From: an uncultured Saprospirales bacterium | Lineage (GTDB): Bacteria; Bacteroidota; Bacteroidia; Chitinophagales; JADIYW01 | DNA length: 64,000 nt | Direction of reading: 5' to 3' | Assembly (NCBI GenBank): GCA_938008535.1 | Contig: CALLKF010000115.1 | Location: 13,397-77,396, forward strand | Part shown: one piece after another, positions 41,934 to 50,997 of the stretch | How positions within the stretch are numbered: position 1 is the first letter of the stretch | How the letters are laid out: every line of letters begins with the position of its first letter | Notes under the pieces: generated by a model | The model's input: the letters and a program-made list of their open reading frames with translations, nothing else | Told to the model about the DNA's origin: nothing | The model's database searches: none | Position numbers and translations under genes: made by a program

Positions 41934-43235
41934 TTATTTCTTGCCCATACCCATTCCTTGCATACGTTTCATCATCACTTTCATTTGGTCAAATTGTTTG
42001 ATGAATTGATTCACGTCTTGTATAGTATTTCCTGAACCTTTTGCTAAACGTTCTCTGCGTTTTCCATTAATTAAATCTGGATTTCTTCGTTCTTCAACAG
42101 TCATAGAAAAAATAATCGCTTCAATTTTTTTGAATGCATTGTCATCAATATCAATATCTTTTACTGCTTTTCCAACACCTGGAATCATACCTAATAAATC
42201 TTTGATATTTCCCATTTTGCGAATCTGATTGATTTGCTGCAAGAAATCTTCAAAGTCAAATTGATTTTTTGAAATTCTTTTTTGTAATCGTTGTGCTTCT
42301 TTTTCATCAAATTGTTCCTGTGCTTTTTCCACGAAAGAAACAATGTCACCCATTCCTAAAATACGTTGCGACATACGTTCTGGATAGAAGATATCCAACG
42401 TATCTAATTTCTCGCCGCGCGATACAAATTTGATTGGTTTTTCAACGGTATATTTAATTGATAAAGCAGCACCACCTCGTGTATCACCATCTAATTTAGT
42501 TAATACAACACCATCAAAATTAATTCTATCGTTGAATGCTTTTGCTGTATTTACTGCATCTTGTCCTGTCATTGCATCCACAACAAACAAGGTCTCTTGT
42601 GGTTGAATGGCTTTTTTTACATCAGCTATTTCAATCATCATCGCTTCATCAACAGCCAAACGACCTGCAGTATCGACTATGATTACGTTTTGTCCTTTTG
42701 ATTTAGCATAAGCAATTGCATTTTGTGCAATTGCTACAGGATTTTTATTTTCAATTTCTGAATAAACTTCGACACCAATTTGCTCACCTAACACGCGTAA
42801 TTGTTCAATCGCAGCAGGTCTGTACACATCACAAGCAACTAACAAAGGTGTTTTGTTTAGTTTTTTAATGTGATTGGCTAATTTTCCTGAAAAAGTAGTT
42901 TTACCAGAACCTTGCAAACCAGCAATTAATATAACAGTTGGATTTGTTTTTAAATTCAATTCAGCAACATTGCCACCCATTAATTGCGTTAATTCATCGC
43001 TGACGATTTTAACCATTAATTGTCCAGGCGCAACAGCAGTCAATACATTCTGACCAAGCGCTTTGTCTTTAATGGTATCTGTGAATTCTTTTGCGATTTT
43101 ATAATTCACATCGGCGTCAACCAACGCACGGCGAATATCTTTTATGGTTGCCGCAATATTTAATTCGGTGAGTTTGCCTTGCCCTTTTAAATTCTTAAAC
43201 GCACCTTCGAGCTTGTCCTGTAAGTTTTCAAACAT
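41934..43235 (-). CDS. ffh: Signal recognition particle protein Ffh
   Basis: 433 residues. GTPase that binds signal sequences via its M domain and delivers ribosomes to FtsY. N domain at 1-85, then G motifs GLQGSGKTTFSGKLA, DTAGRLAVDE and TKLDGDTRGGAALS, and an M domain with MIPGVGKAVKDIDIDDNAFK, the RNA-binding ERRNPDLINGKRRERLAKGS and the Met-rich C-terminal KQFDQMKVMMKRMQGMGM. All features are standard. A four-helix-bundle gene lies 33 bases upstream on the same strand. Confidence 0.97.
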   Translation of the reverse strand: MFENLQDKLEGAFKNLKGQGKLTELNIAATIKDIRRALVDADVNYKIAKEFTDTIKDKALGQNVLTAVAPGQLMVKIVSDELTQLMGGNVAELNLKTNPTVILIAGLQGSGKTTFSGKLANHIKKLNKTPLLVACDVYRPAAIEQLRVLGEQIGVEVYSEIENKNPVAIAQNAIAYAKSKGQNVIIVDTAGRLAVDEAMMIEIADVKKAIQPQETLFVVDAMTGQDAVNTAKAFNDRINFDGVVLTKLDGDTRGGAALSIKYTVEKPIKFVSRGEKLDTLDIFYPERMSQRILGMGDIVSFVEKAQEQFDEKEAQRLQKRISKNQFDFEDFLQQINQIRKMGNIKDLLGMIPGVGKAVKDIDIDDNAFKKIEAIIFSMTVEERRNPDLINGKRRERLAKGSGNTIQDVNQFIKQFDQMKVMMKRMQGMGMGKK

Positions 43236-43268
43236 TTTTTATAGTGATTAGTGATTAGTAAAGAGTGA
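43236..43268. repeat. Heptamer repeat in the ffh spacer
   Basis: Three to four copies of agtgatt (one degenerate). Related words atcact, tcactcatcact are at 43644-43670, 45165-45190 and 11408-11424. Confidence 0.6.
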
Positions 43269-43643
43269 TTAGCTTTTTGATTGTTGAATACTTTTTATTA
43301 ATCCGTTTATTATTTTACTGATTTCTTCTATATTAATTTGTACGTCTTTTAAAGTTTCATCCGTTATGTAGTTTATATTTTTTGACACAATCAAGTGTGT
43401 TTCCAATTCATATAATGAACCTTTAGCGATTATTAGATAATTGATAAAATTCTGATCACTATCTCGGCCCCAACCTTCAGCTATATTAGCAGGAATTGAT
43501 GTACAAGAACGTGAAATCTGACTAACAAGACCAAATCTTTCTTCTTTAGGAAATTGATTTAGTAATTTATATACAATTGTAGTTAGCTCAATTCCTTTTT
43601 GCCATGCAATTAAATCCTTATAGCTACTTATTCTATTGCTCAT
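43269..43643 (-). CDS. Four-helix-bundle protein of the 23S rRNA intervening-sequence family
   Basis: 124 residues. SYKDLIAWQKGIELTTIVYK at the N-terminus, FPKEERFGLVSQISRSCTSI and PANIAEGWGRDSDQNFINYL and the final helices are the signature of the S23/IVS protein family (TIGR02436), first seen inside intervening sequences of 23S rRNA genes in Leptospira but present as free genes in many Bacteroidota. The function is unknown. Both its spacers hold heptamer repeats (agtgatt, agtgatg), indicating that it may have been inserted between gap and ffh. Confidence 0.92.
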   Translation of the reverse strand: MSNRISSYKDLIAWQKGIELTTIVYKLLNQFPKEERFGLVSQISRSCTSIPANIAEGWGRDSDQNFINYLIIAKGSLYELETHLIVSKNINYITDETLKDVQINIEEISKIINGLIKSIQQSKS

Positions 43644-43670
43644 TACTCATCACTTTTCACTCATCACTGT

Positions 43671-45092
43671 TTAGTAGTATGTAAGTCTCTGAACCTTGCC
43701 CAAATATTTCGCCAAACGTATCACTTGTCTTGTGTAACCATATTCATTGTCATACCAAACATATAAAACGATAGATTTTTTACTTGGTGAAATAAGCGTT
43801 GCATGTGAATCTAAAATAGAAGCATGTGAGTTTCCAACACAATCTGAAGATACTAATTCTTGCGAAGTTGAGTAATCTATTTGTTCAACTAAAGTACCAT
43901 AAGTTGCTGCATCTCTGATAATTGCATTTACTGCTTCAGTAGATTCAATTTCTGTAGATAAATTCAAATTTAAGATGGCTAAAGAAACATCTGGTGTTGG
44001 TACACGCACTGCATTTCCAGTAAATTTACCAGCCATTACAGGCATTACTTTCGTAATAGCGCTTGCAGCACCAGTTTCTGTAATCACCATATTCATCGGC
44101 GCAGAACGACCACGACGATAACTTTTATGATAGTTATCTAATAGATTTTGATCATTTGTATAAGAGTGAACCGTTTCAATATGACCACTTTCGATGCCTA
44201 ATTTTTCACCGATTACTTTAATAATTGGTGAAATGGCGTTGGTTGTACAAGAAGCAGCGGTGAAAATATTGGTGCTGTCTGGATTGTATTCTAAATGATT
44301 AACACCATAAACAATATTTGGCAATGTGCCTTTTCCTGGTGCAGTTAACAACACTTTCGCAATTCCTTTTGCTTGTAAATGCGTTCCTAATTTTTCAGCA
44401 TCTCTAAAAATACCAGAATTATCAATCAACAAAGCATCCTTGATTCCGTAAGCTGTGTAGTCAATTTCTGCTGGATTATCAGAAACAATCATGTGAACGG
44501 TGTTGCCGTTTGCAATCAATGCTTTGTTTGCATAATCTTCAGTAATAACACCACGAAATTTTCCATGTACAGAATCTTTACGCAATAAAGAAGAACGTTT
44601 TTTGATTTCTTCATCCGTATTTTTTCCACGCGTAACGATGGCACGCAAGCGTAATTGTTCGCCGTTTCCATGTTGTTGAATCAATTCGCGTGCAGCTAAT
44701 CTACCAATTCTACCAAAACCAAATAAAACAACATCTATCGGTTCGATAACTCTTTTATCTTTAGAATAGTCTTTTAATTTTTCTGCAACAAATGCATCTG
44801 TACTTTCTGGTTTTTCATTCAACCATTCTGTTGCTAAAGTAGCCAAATCAATACGCGTTGGCGCAATATCTAATTTTGCAATAGTAGTTGCTAATTCTAC
44901 CAAAAGTTCAATAGATAGAGGCAAATTCAAGTATTTCTTTGCAAATTCTTTATTGTTTAAAACTTCTGAATATCTTGAATCAACGATTGGTCTTCTTAAA
45001 ATTATCAGTTCTACATTTTTATCTAACCAAAGTGTGCCAGCGATGTTGATGAGTTCTAATGCGCTTTTTTCTTTAGAATTCCAGTTGCTCAT
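43671..45092 (-). CDS. gap: Long-form glyceraldehyde-3-phosphate dehydrogenase
   Basis: 473 residues, about 130 longer than standard GAPDH, owing to an N-terminal extension (residues 1-125) typical of this Bacteroidota and gammaproteobacterial long-form class. Residues from 125 on are canonical: Rossmann motif VVLFGFGRIGRLAARELIQQ, catalytic Cys in FTAASCTTNAISPIIK, the His in ETVHSYTNDQNLLDNYHKSY and the NAD loop WYDNEYGYTRQVIRLAKY. It oxidises glyceraldehyde 3-phosphate to 1,3-bisphosphoglycerate. The physiological direction and the role of the extension are not settled. Confidence 0.9.
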   Translation of the reverse strand: MSNWNSKEKSALELINIAGTLWLDKNVELIILRRPIVDSRYSEVLNNKEFAKKYLNLPLSIELLVELATTIAKLDIAPTRIDLATLATEWLNEKPESTDAFVAEKLKDYSKDKRVIEPIDVVLFGFGRIGRLAARELIQQHGNGEQLRLRAIVTRGKNTDEEIKKRSSLLRKDSVHGKFRGVITEDYANKALIANGNTVHMIVSDNPAEIDYTAYGIKDALLIDNSGIFRDAEKLGTHLQAKGIAKVLLTAPGKGTLPNIVYGVNHLEYNPDSTNIFTAASCTTNAISPIIKVIGEKLGIESGHIETVHSYTNDQNLLDNYHKSYRRGRSAPMNMVITETGAASAITKVMPVMAGKFTGNAVRVPTPDVSLAILNLNLSTEIESTEAVNAIIRDAATYGTLVEQIDYSTSQELVSSDCVGNSHASILDSHATLISPSKKSIVLYVWYDNEYGYTRQVIRLAKYLGKVQRLTYY

Positions 45093-45191
45093 GTTTTTGA
45101 AAAGTTATTAGTTAAAAGTTATTTGTTATTTGTTTCAAAAGTTTAATAGTGTTTTTGATAATCACTAATTACTATTCACTCATCACTTAGA

Positions 45192-46061
45192 CTATCCACC
45201 AAGATAGTTTTTCAATAATTTACTTCTTGATGTTGCACGCAATTTATTGATAGCTTTGTCTTTTATTTGACGAACGCGCTCGCGAGTTAAGCCAAATTTT
45301 TCACCAATATCTTCTAATGACATTGGATGTTCAACACCAATTCCGAAGTAATATTTTAATACGTCTTTTTGTCTGTCTGTTAAAGTAGATAAAGAACGTT
45401 CAATTTCTTTTCTTAATGATTCAATGTATTCTAATTGTAAGTCGGTGCGTGGTGCACTCGTGTTTTCCAATACATCTAATAAAGAGTTTTCTTCACCTTC
45501 CTGGAAAGGTGCGTCAACCGATACGTGACGAGCAGCAACACCTAAAGTAGTTTCTACTTCTTCACGTGTAATTTCTAATATTTCAGCTAATTCGTCAGCA
45601 GATGGCTCACGTTCAAATTCCTGCTCTAAGTTGGAAAATGCTTTATTGATTTTGTTTAATGAACCAACTTTATTCAAAGGCAAACGTACAATACGTGATT
45701 GTTCAGCCAATGCTTGTAAAATAGATTGACGAATCCACCAAACTGCATAAGAAATAAATTTGAAACCACGTGTCTCATCGAAACGTTGCGCTGCTTTTAT
45801 CAAACCTAAATTTCCTTCGTTAATTAAGTCACTCAATGTCAAACCTTGATTTTGGTATTGTTTTGCTACCGAAACCACAAAACGCAAATTCGCTTTTGTC
45901 AAACGTTCCAACGCGCGTTGGTCGCCGGCACGAATGCGCTGCGCTAAATCTACTTCTTCGTCAGCAGTTAAAAGGTCAACTTTTCCGATTTCTTGTAAAT
46001 ATTTTTCTAATGATTGGCTTTCGCGGTTGGTGATGGATTTGGTTATCTTAAGCTGACGCAT
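45192..46061 (-). CDS. rpoD: Primary sigma factor (RpoD/SigA)
   Basis: 289 residues. Short primary sigma factor typical of Bacteroidota, lacking the long region 1.1. Region 1.2 begins SLEKYLQEIGKVDLLTADEE; region 2 holds LRFVVSVAKQYQNQGLTLSD, NEGNLGLIKAAQRFDETRGF and KFISYAVWWIRQSILQALAE; region 3 VRLPLNKVGSLNKINKAF; region 4.2 HPMSLEDIGEKFGLTRERVR. It recognises the TTG / TAnnTTTG promoters seen in this window, including the one before this gene. Confidence 0.95.
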   Translation of the reverse strand: MRQLKITKSITNRESQSLEKYLQEIGKVDLLTADEEVDLAQRIRAGDQRALERLTKANLRFVVSVAKQYQNQGLTLSDLINEGNLGLIKAAQRFDETRGFKFISYAVWWIRQSILQALAEQSRIVRLPLNKVGSLNKINKAFSNLEQEFEREPSADELAEILEITREEVETTLGVAARHVSVDAPFQEGEENSLLDVLENTSAPRTDLQLEYIESLRKEIERSLSTLTDRQKDVLKYYFGIGVEHPMSLEDIGEKFGLTRERVRQIKDKAINKLRATSRSKLLKNYLGG

Positions 46062-46097
46062 AATTTATTTTAATGTTAGATAATTTTAAAAAGAGTG

Positions 46098-46128
46098 CAA
46101 AAGTAGTAAATTTTTAGGTGATTGTCAA
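46098..46128 (-). promoter_or_regulatory. Bacteroidota-type promoter of the primary sigma factor
   Basis: Minus strand: TTG (46128-46126), 20-base spacer, TACTTTTG (46105-46098). The spacing and both boxes are ideal. Transcription start expected near 46090. Confidence 0.75.
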
Positions 46129-46581
46129 TATTTTAACGTTAGCTTAACGTAAACCTTTTGACGAAAATGGTAATGGCTTTTGGTGGAATTTGGTAAAATA
46201 AAAAATGAAATCAAGTTTAAAAAAAATCAATGGAGATTATGTGATGATTTGGATAGTTATTTATTAAAAAGTAAATTTGAATAAATACTACTTGTAAATG
46301 TCCATTTTTACCAAAATTTGGAATTTAGAATTTTTAAAAAAAAAATAGTAAATTATGATATGTGAAATCTAAATGTGTTTAAAAAAATAATTGTAATCCA
46401 ATGTCGTTTAGTTAAGAACAGATTCCAAAAAATATTTCGAAATGACAGCGTCACATCATAGCGACACAGTTACCGCGTCACTGTCAACTTGTCCTGAATT
46501 CGGGATTGTTTCAGGTTCTTATTTTGTTTAATTAAATAGCATTGAATCTTAAATCTAATAATTATCAGAAATTTCAAAATT
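46129..46581. other. Intergenic region with a degenerate dispersed-repeat element
   Basis: No gene seen. At 46443-46525 there are repeated gtcac words (tgacagcgtcac, ccgcgtcactgtca) and tcctgaattcgggattgttt followed by cagg, resembling degenerate copies of a tgtca...cctgaa...ttcagg intergenic element common in the phylum. The rest is plain AT-rich sequence. Confidence 0.45.
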
Positions 46582-47094
46582 ATGACAGACAACAACATCA
46601 CACTGACTAAAACAGAAATGAATGATTTAAATGCATTTTTTGAATTTCAGTTGGATGAAGAAGCAAATTATTTAGCAGCATTCACTTCTAAAAATCCAAA
46701 CGATAAAATAGCTTACATTGAAAAGTATTCAAAATTTTTAGCTGATCCAACTATAACGATGCGTACTATAAAATTGAACAATGCAATTGTAGGTAGTATC
46801 TCAAAATTTATTATCGAAAATGATGCTGAGATTACCTATTGGATCGATAGAAAATTTTGGAATCAAGGAATTGCTAGCACAGCACTTAAAGAGTTTTTGC
46901 AAATTGAATTAACCAGACCTATTTTTGGACGCGTAGCATTTGATAATTTTGGCTCACAAAAAGTGTTAGAGCAATGCGGTTTTGTAAAAATTGGATTAGA
47001 TAAAGGTTTTGCCAATGCCAGACAAACAGAAATTGAAGAATTTATTTACAAACTTTCTTCAAAGGTAAAGAAACAACAAAAGCATCAAGGTTAA
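46582..47094 (+). CDS. GNAT-family N-acetyltransferase
   Basis: 170 residues. A GCN5-type fold: LTKTEMNDLNAFFEFQLDEE at the start, IVGSISKFIIENDAEITYWI, then RKFWNQGIASTALKEFLQIE carrying the acetyl-CoA-binding loop (here WNQGIAS), and GRVAFDNFGSQKVLEQCGFV. Substrate unknown; similarity to RimJ/RimL-type acetyltransferases in the last third. Monocistronic, its stop codon lies inside the terminator stem. Confidence 0.9.
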   Translation: MTDNNITLTKTEMNDLNAFFEFQLDEEANYLAAFTSKNPNDKIAYIEKYSKFLADPTITMRTIKLNNAIVGSISKFIIENDAEITYWIDRKFWNQGIASTALKEFLQIELTRPIFGRVAFDNFGSQKVLEQCGFVKIGLDKGFANARQTEIEEFIYKLSSKVKKQQKHQG

Positions 47095-47116
47095 ATAAAC
47101 CTTGATGCTTTTTTAA
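47079..47116 (+). terminator. Intrinsic terminator overlapping the acetyltransferase stop codon
   Basis: aaagcatcaaggtt / aaccttgatgcttt 14-bp perfect stem, 5-base loop and a T run. The TAA at 47092-47094 lies at the loop junction. Confidence 0.95.
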
Positions 47117-47145
47117 TTTTCTCAAGAGAATTTGAAATTAATAAT

Positions 47146-47820
47146 TTAAAATGTATTTCCTGTTCTAATTCCATATCCTTGAGTTTGTTCATAAGCGCAG
47201 TCTTTTATTTCAATGATAGCACCATTGGCAGCACCTGTGTAAACAATAAATTTGAATCGTATCCAAGCATAATAATCTTTATTATCTTTCATTATTTTTA
47301 CACCTAAATACGAATCCACGTCAGGTGTTATTGAAGTAGTAATTACAGGCACATTTTGTAATGTAAATCCTACTCTGCATATATCACCATAACCTTCCCA
47401 ATTTTGAGTAGATAGACTTATCAAGGATTCTGCACCGTAACCTCGAACTAAATAATTTAAACCTGTGGAAACTTTATTTCCTGTATTCGAAACAAAATAT
47501 AAATTTAAGGAACCAGCACTTCTATAAATCTGTGCAGATACATCATATGTTCCATCACTATTTATATCAATCTTAGTTTCTTGCGTGCCATCAGCAGCGC
47601 CGATTGCAACTAATTGATGCAAATCTGTATGTTTTATATTTGGCTGATCAGGAACTTTGTCTTTGTTCTCTGCTACAGCTGGTGGCGTTGGTGTTAGTGA
47701 AATACTATCTTTTTTACAAGCACCAATACTACATACTATAAAAACAAATAACATAATAGAAAAAACTTTTACTTGAAAAGAAAAAGTGCCTGACTTTTTT
47801 TTGTTTTGTGTTGACTTCAT
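47146..47820 (-). CDS. Lipoprotein of unknown function
   Basis: 224 residues with a lipoprotein signal (VFSIMLFVFIVCSIGACKKD; Cys near residue 34). A linker with Thr/Pro precedes a beta domain with HTDLHQLVAIGAADGTQETK, IDINSDGTYDVSAQIYRSAG and YYAWIRFKFIVYTGAANGAI. Shares organisation with the 198-aa lipoprotein at 39130-39726 (metal-loop-like DINSDGTYD and the terminal WIR strand). No named family. Confidence 0.7.
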   Translation of the reverse strand: MKSTQNKKKSGTFSFQVKVFSIMLFVFIVCSIGACKKDSISLTPTPPAVAENKDKVPDQPNIKHTDLHQLVAIGAADGTQETKIDINSDGTYDVSAQIYRSAGSLNLYFVSNTGNKVSTGLNYLVRGYGAESLISLSTQNWEGYGDICRVGFTLQNVPVITTSITPDVDSYLGVKIMKDNKDYYAWIRFKFIVYTGAANGAIIEIKDCAYEQTQGYGIRTGNTF

Positions 47821-48046
47821 TTTTCTTATTTTTTAATTGTTATTTTATAAAGTAAAATTGCGCACAAATCAACTGATTCTCTTCCATGTAAACCATTGTT
47901 TTAAAATTTCATTGTTTTCATGGATATGAAAAGATTTTTATGATGAAAATCTAAAATTTTTGTGATTAACGTCAACTTAGTTAGTGATTCATATCACTAA
48001 ACAAAAAGATGATTTTGCTTAACTTTAAGTATTAAAAGATTAAAAC

Positions 48047-48253
48047 ATGAATCTATTCAAACGTAAAACAACTTGGACAAATGCAGAATTTGTACCATTA
48101 AAACTTGCAATTGGTTCTGCATATTTGATGATTGGAACGTATTTCCATGATTTATTCCAGCAGTATTTATTTATTATTGGAATTTTATTTATTACTACTG
48201 TTGTTTGGTCGCTTTATTTATGGCTAAAAAAGATGAAGCAAGAGAATCAGTGA
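48047..48253 (+). CDS. Small two-helix membrane protein
   Basis: 68 residues: basic start MNLFKRKTTWTNAEF, then helices at about 18-35 (PLKLAIGSAYLMIGTYF) and 41-60 (YLFIIGILFITTVVWSLYLW) and a basic tail. Seen in other Bacteroidota as an orphan; function unknown. A purine-rich stretch precedes the ATG. Confidence 0.65.
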   Translation: MNLFKRKTTWTNAEFVPLKLAIGSAYLMIGTYFHDLFQQYLFIIGILFITTVVWSLYLWLKKMKQENQ

Positions 48254-48388
48254 ATTTTTTTACAATTTCATTCTATAAGAAGCAAGAATGTATAAATTAA
48301 ATTAAACTAGTAAAATTTTAATCGTATACATTAGCTGAAAGTAAATCTTTTGCATTATAATACCTATTTTCGCACTATTGATATAATT

Positions 48389-49867
48389 ATGTTTAAACGC
48401 GTCGACAGAGTAGTTTTAGGTAGTTTCATAGTGCCGTTAATCATCACTTTTGGGTTGACGTCTTTTATCTTTATGATGCAGTTTCTCTGGAAATACATCG
48501 ATGATATTGTTGGAAAAGGTTTAGAAACAAGTTTATTGTTAAAGTTAATTGGACTCTTCACATTAACTATTGTTCCAATGGCATTGCCACTCGCTATATT
48601 GTTAGCATCTACCATGGTTATTGGAAATTTAGGCGAAAACAACGAACTTACTGCATACAAAACTGGTGGTTTGTCGTTGCTTAGAATTATGGGTAGCTTA
48701 ATTGTTTTTACTATTTTTTTAGCTGGATTTGCCTTTTATTTTTCAAACACTATTCTTCCAAATGTGCATCTTCGTTTTTATTCGTTGTTGTATGATATCA
48801 GGAAACAAAAACCTGCGTTAGATATAAAAGAAGGCGTTTTTTATCGAGGAATTTCTGGATTTGCTTTAAAAATTAAACATAAAGATGCCGACAATAAAAC
48901 ACTCTACAATATTATGGTGTACGACCATACTCAAGGAAAAGGCAACGACAATGTAGTATTGGCAGACAAAGGAGAAATTGGTTTAAGCAATACTAGCGAC
49001 CATTTAATTTTAACCTTGTATAATGGCAAGCAATATCAAGATATAAAAAAGAAAACTGAAAACACACCAACTGAAAAACAGCAACCAGAGCAGAGTATCA
49101 TGGAATTTAAGCAATGGCGCAAAGTATTTGATTTAAGAGAATTTAAAATGTCGCGCACTGATCAAAGTTTATTTAAATCCAATTATATTATGTTGAATGC
49201 TTCGCAATTAATGAAAGAAGCAGATTCAACTCAAAAAGAAATTAACAAACGACTCGATGAAATAGTGATTAATAATTCCAATTATTTTGCAACTATAAAA
49301 CAAGCTATTGATACTAATTTGCTGGAAAGCGATGGAATAATATCAGACACATTTGCTAAAAAGCTGAAAATACAAGATGTTTTTAATAGAAATATTACGG
49401 TAACCTGTGTTTCAAATGCCAAAAGTAATGTGCAATCACTCAAAAGTTTCAGCGAATCATCTGCTCAGGATTTAGAATATAAAGAATCAAATTACGTGCA
49501 ATTAATGTGCGAATGGTATCGCAAATTTAGTTTGTCATTTGCGTGCATTGTGTTGTTGTTTGTTGGCAGTGCCATGGGTGCCATTATTCGAAAAGGCGGT
49601 TTTGGAATGCCAATTTTGGTTGCGGTTTTATATTTTGTCGTCTTCCATGTTTTAAATGTAATTGGAGAAAAATTAGCAAAAAGTTTGGTAATTCCTACGT
49701 TTGCAGGCATGTGGTTGTCGAGCTTGGTGTTGTTGCCATTAGCGTTGTTTTTAACGTACAAAGCTAACAACGATTCCGTAATTTTCAGAGGCGAATGGTA
49801 TTTAAATAGTTACAGAATTATCAAAAATAAATTTCTTTCTTTTAGAAATAAAAAAGTGGTGAATTGA
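48389..49867 (+). CDS. LptF/LptG (YjgP/YjgQ)-family permease
   Basis: 492 residues from the ATG at 48389. Three N-terminal helices (FKRVDRVVLGSFIVPLIITF, LIGLFTLTIVPMALPLAILL, IMGSLIVFTIFLAGFAFYFS), a large periplasmic beta-jellyroll region (residues 130-380) and three C-terminal helices (FACIVLLFVGSAMGAIIRKG). This is the layout of LptF and LptG, which with LptB extract lipopolysaccharide from the inner membrane. Which of the two cannot be told from sequence alone. Translationally coupled (TGATG) to the glycosyltransferase gene, consistent with an envelope-biogenesis unit. Confidence 0.9.
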   Translation: MFKRVDRVVLGSFIVPLIITFGLTSFIFMMQFLWKYIDDIVGKGLETSLLLKLIGLFTLTIVPMALPLAILLASTMVIGNLGENNELTAYKTGGLSLLRIMGSLIVFTIFLAGFAFYFSNTILPNVHLRFYSLLYDIRKQKPALDIKEGVFYRGISGFALKIKHKDADNKTLYNIMVYDHTQGKGNDNVVLADKGEIGLSNTSDHLILTLYNGKQYQDIKKKTENTPTEKQQPEQSIMEFKQWRKVFDLREFKMSRTDQSLFKSNYIMLNASQLMKEADSTQKEINKRLDEIVINNSNYFATIKQAIDTNLLESDGIISDTFAKKLKIQDVFNRNITVTCVSNAKSNVQSLKSFSESSAQDLEYKESNYVQLMCEWYRKFSLSFACIVLLFVGSAMGAIIRKGGFGMPILVAVLYFVVFHVLNVIGEKLAKSLVIPTFAGMWLSSLVLLPLALFLTYKANNDSVIFRGEWYLNSYRIIKNKFLSFRNKKVVN

Positions 49868-50997
49868 TGTATTTTTTATTAGCGATATTGATTCTGTTTT
49901 TATTGTATGCTTATGTACTTTATCCAATTTTTTTGCGTAAAAAAGCGGTTGTTAAATCTATCAATTTTCAAATGTTTACTTTACAAGATGAATTACCAGA
50001 AGTAAACATCATAATTCCGGTTTGTAATGAAGAAAAAGTAATAGAAGAGAAGCTCAACAGTATTTTAAACACTACTTATCCAATAAATAAAATTTCTGTT
50101 TTTATTGGTTTGGATAATTGTACAGATGCCACAAAATCTATCATTCATTCAAAATTTAAATTACCAAATATTCATGTGGTAGAATTTACCGAACGACAAG
50201 GAAAACCTATGGTTTTGAACCAGATCATTCAGCAAAAAATTACTAATGAAAACGCTATTTTAATCTTAACCGATTCTAATATTATTTTCACTGAAACCAC
50301 CATTTTTGAAGTAGTAAAATATTTTAAAGATGATAAAATTGGTTTAGTCGATGTGAATATCCAAACCAAAAACAGCAGTAACCAAAACGAAAAAGATTAC
50401 TGGAATTACGAAACAGAAATCAAGCAAAATGAAAGCATTGTTTATGGTATCATTCCAGGCGCAAGTGGTGGTTGTTATGCTATTCGCAAACATTTATTTA
50501 CTGCAATTCCATCTAATTTTTTAGTCGATGATTTCTTTATTGGATTTACGATTGTTACTCAAAAATTCAATAGTATTTTAAATAAAAAAGCTATTTGTTT
50601 TGAAGAGGTGAACACCAATTGGAAACAAGAGTTTTTTCGTAAAATTCGAATCGCAACAGGTAATTTTCAAAATCTTTGGCATTTTAAAAAACACGCATTG
50701 AATCCTTTTTCTAAGATTGGATTTATATTCATGTCGCATAAAATTTTGCGCTGGAAAACACCTTTCATTCTAATGATGATTTATTACATATTATTACTGA
50801 AATGCACATTGTTTATTCTAATCGTAACCTTGTTTTTACCAATTATTGATATCTTTTTATTTATTTTTAACATCGAATTTAAACCTTTACGACGGTTTCA
50901 CTATTTTATAGTCATGAACATCGCCGTATTAATTGGATTTTTTAAATTTTTAAAAGGAGTAAAAACAAATGTCTGGCAACCCACAACACGCAACTAA
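49867..50997 (+). CDS. Family 2 glycosyltransferase, membrane bound
   Basis: 376 residues. N-terminal helix, then a GT-A fold: NIIIPVCNEEKVIEEKLNSI, FIGLDNCTDATKSIIHSK, and LILTDSNIIFT with the DxN/DxD-like metal motif; EEVNTNWKQEFFRKIRIATG carries the QxxRW-like segment, here weak (FFRKIRI). Three C-terminal membrane helices. Probably transfers sugar to a lipid or polysaccharide acceptor. Its ATG overlaps the permease stop and its 3' end overlaps ribBA by 29 bases. Confidence 0.87.
   Translation: MYFLLAILILFLLYAYVLYPIFLRKKAVVKSINFQMFTLQDELPEVNIIIPVCNEEKVIEEKLNSILNTTYPINKISVFIGLDNCTDATKSIIHSKFKLPNIHVVEFTERQGKPMVLNQIIQQKITNENAILILTDSNIIFTETTIFEVVKYFKDDKIGLVDVNIQTKNSSNQNEKDYWNYETEIKQNESIVYGIIPGASGGCYAIRKHLFTAIPSNFLVDDFFIGFTIVTQKFNSILNKKAICFEEVNTNWKQEFFRKIRIATGNFQNLWHFKKHALNPFSKIGFIFMSHKILRWKTPFILMMIYYILLLKCTLFILIVTLFLPIIDIFLFIFNIEFKPLRRFHYFIVMNIAVLIGFFKFLKGVKTNVWQPTTRN

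Noticed and set aside
46129..46581. tRNA or small RNA gene
   Set aside because: No cloverleaf, no T-arm consensus; only a degenerate repeat element is visible.
50900..50968. FMN riboswitch before ribBA
   Set aside because: The region is coding sequence of the glycosyltransferase and has none of the conserved RFN-element segments.
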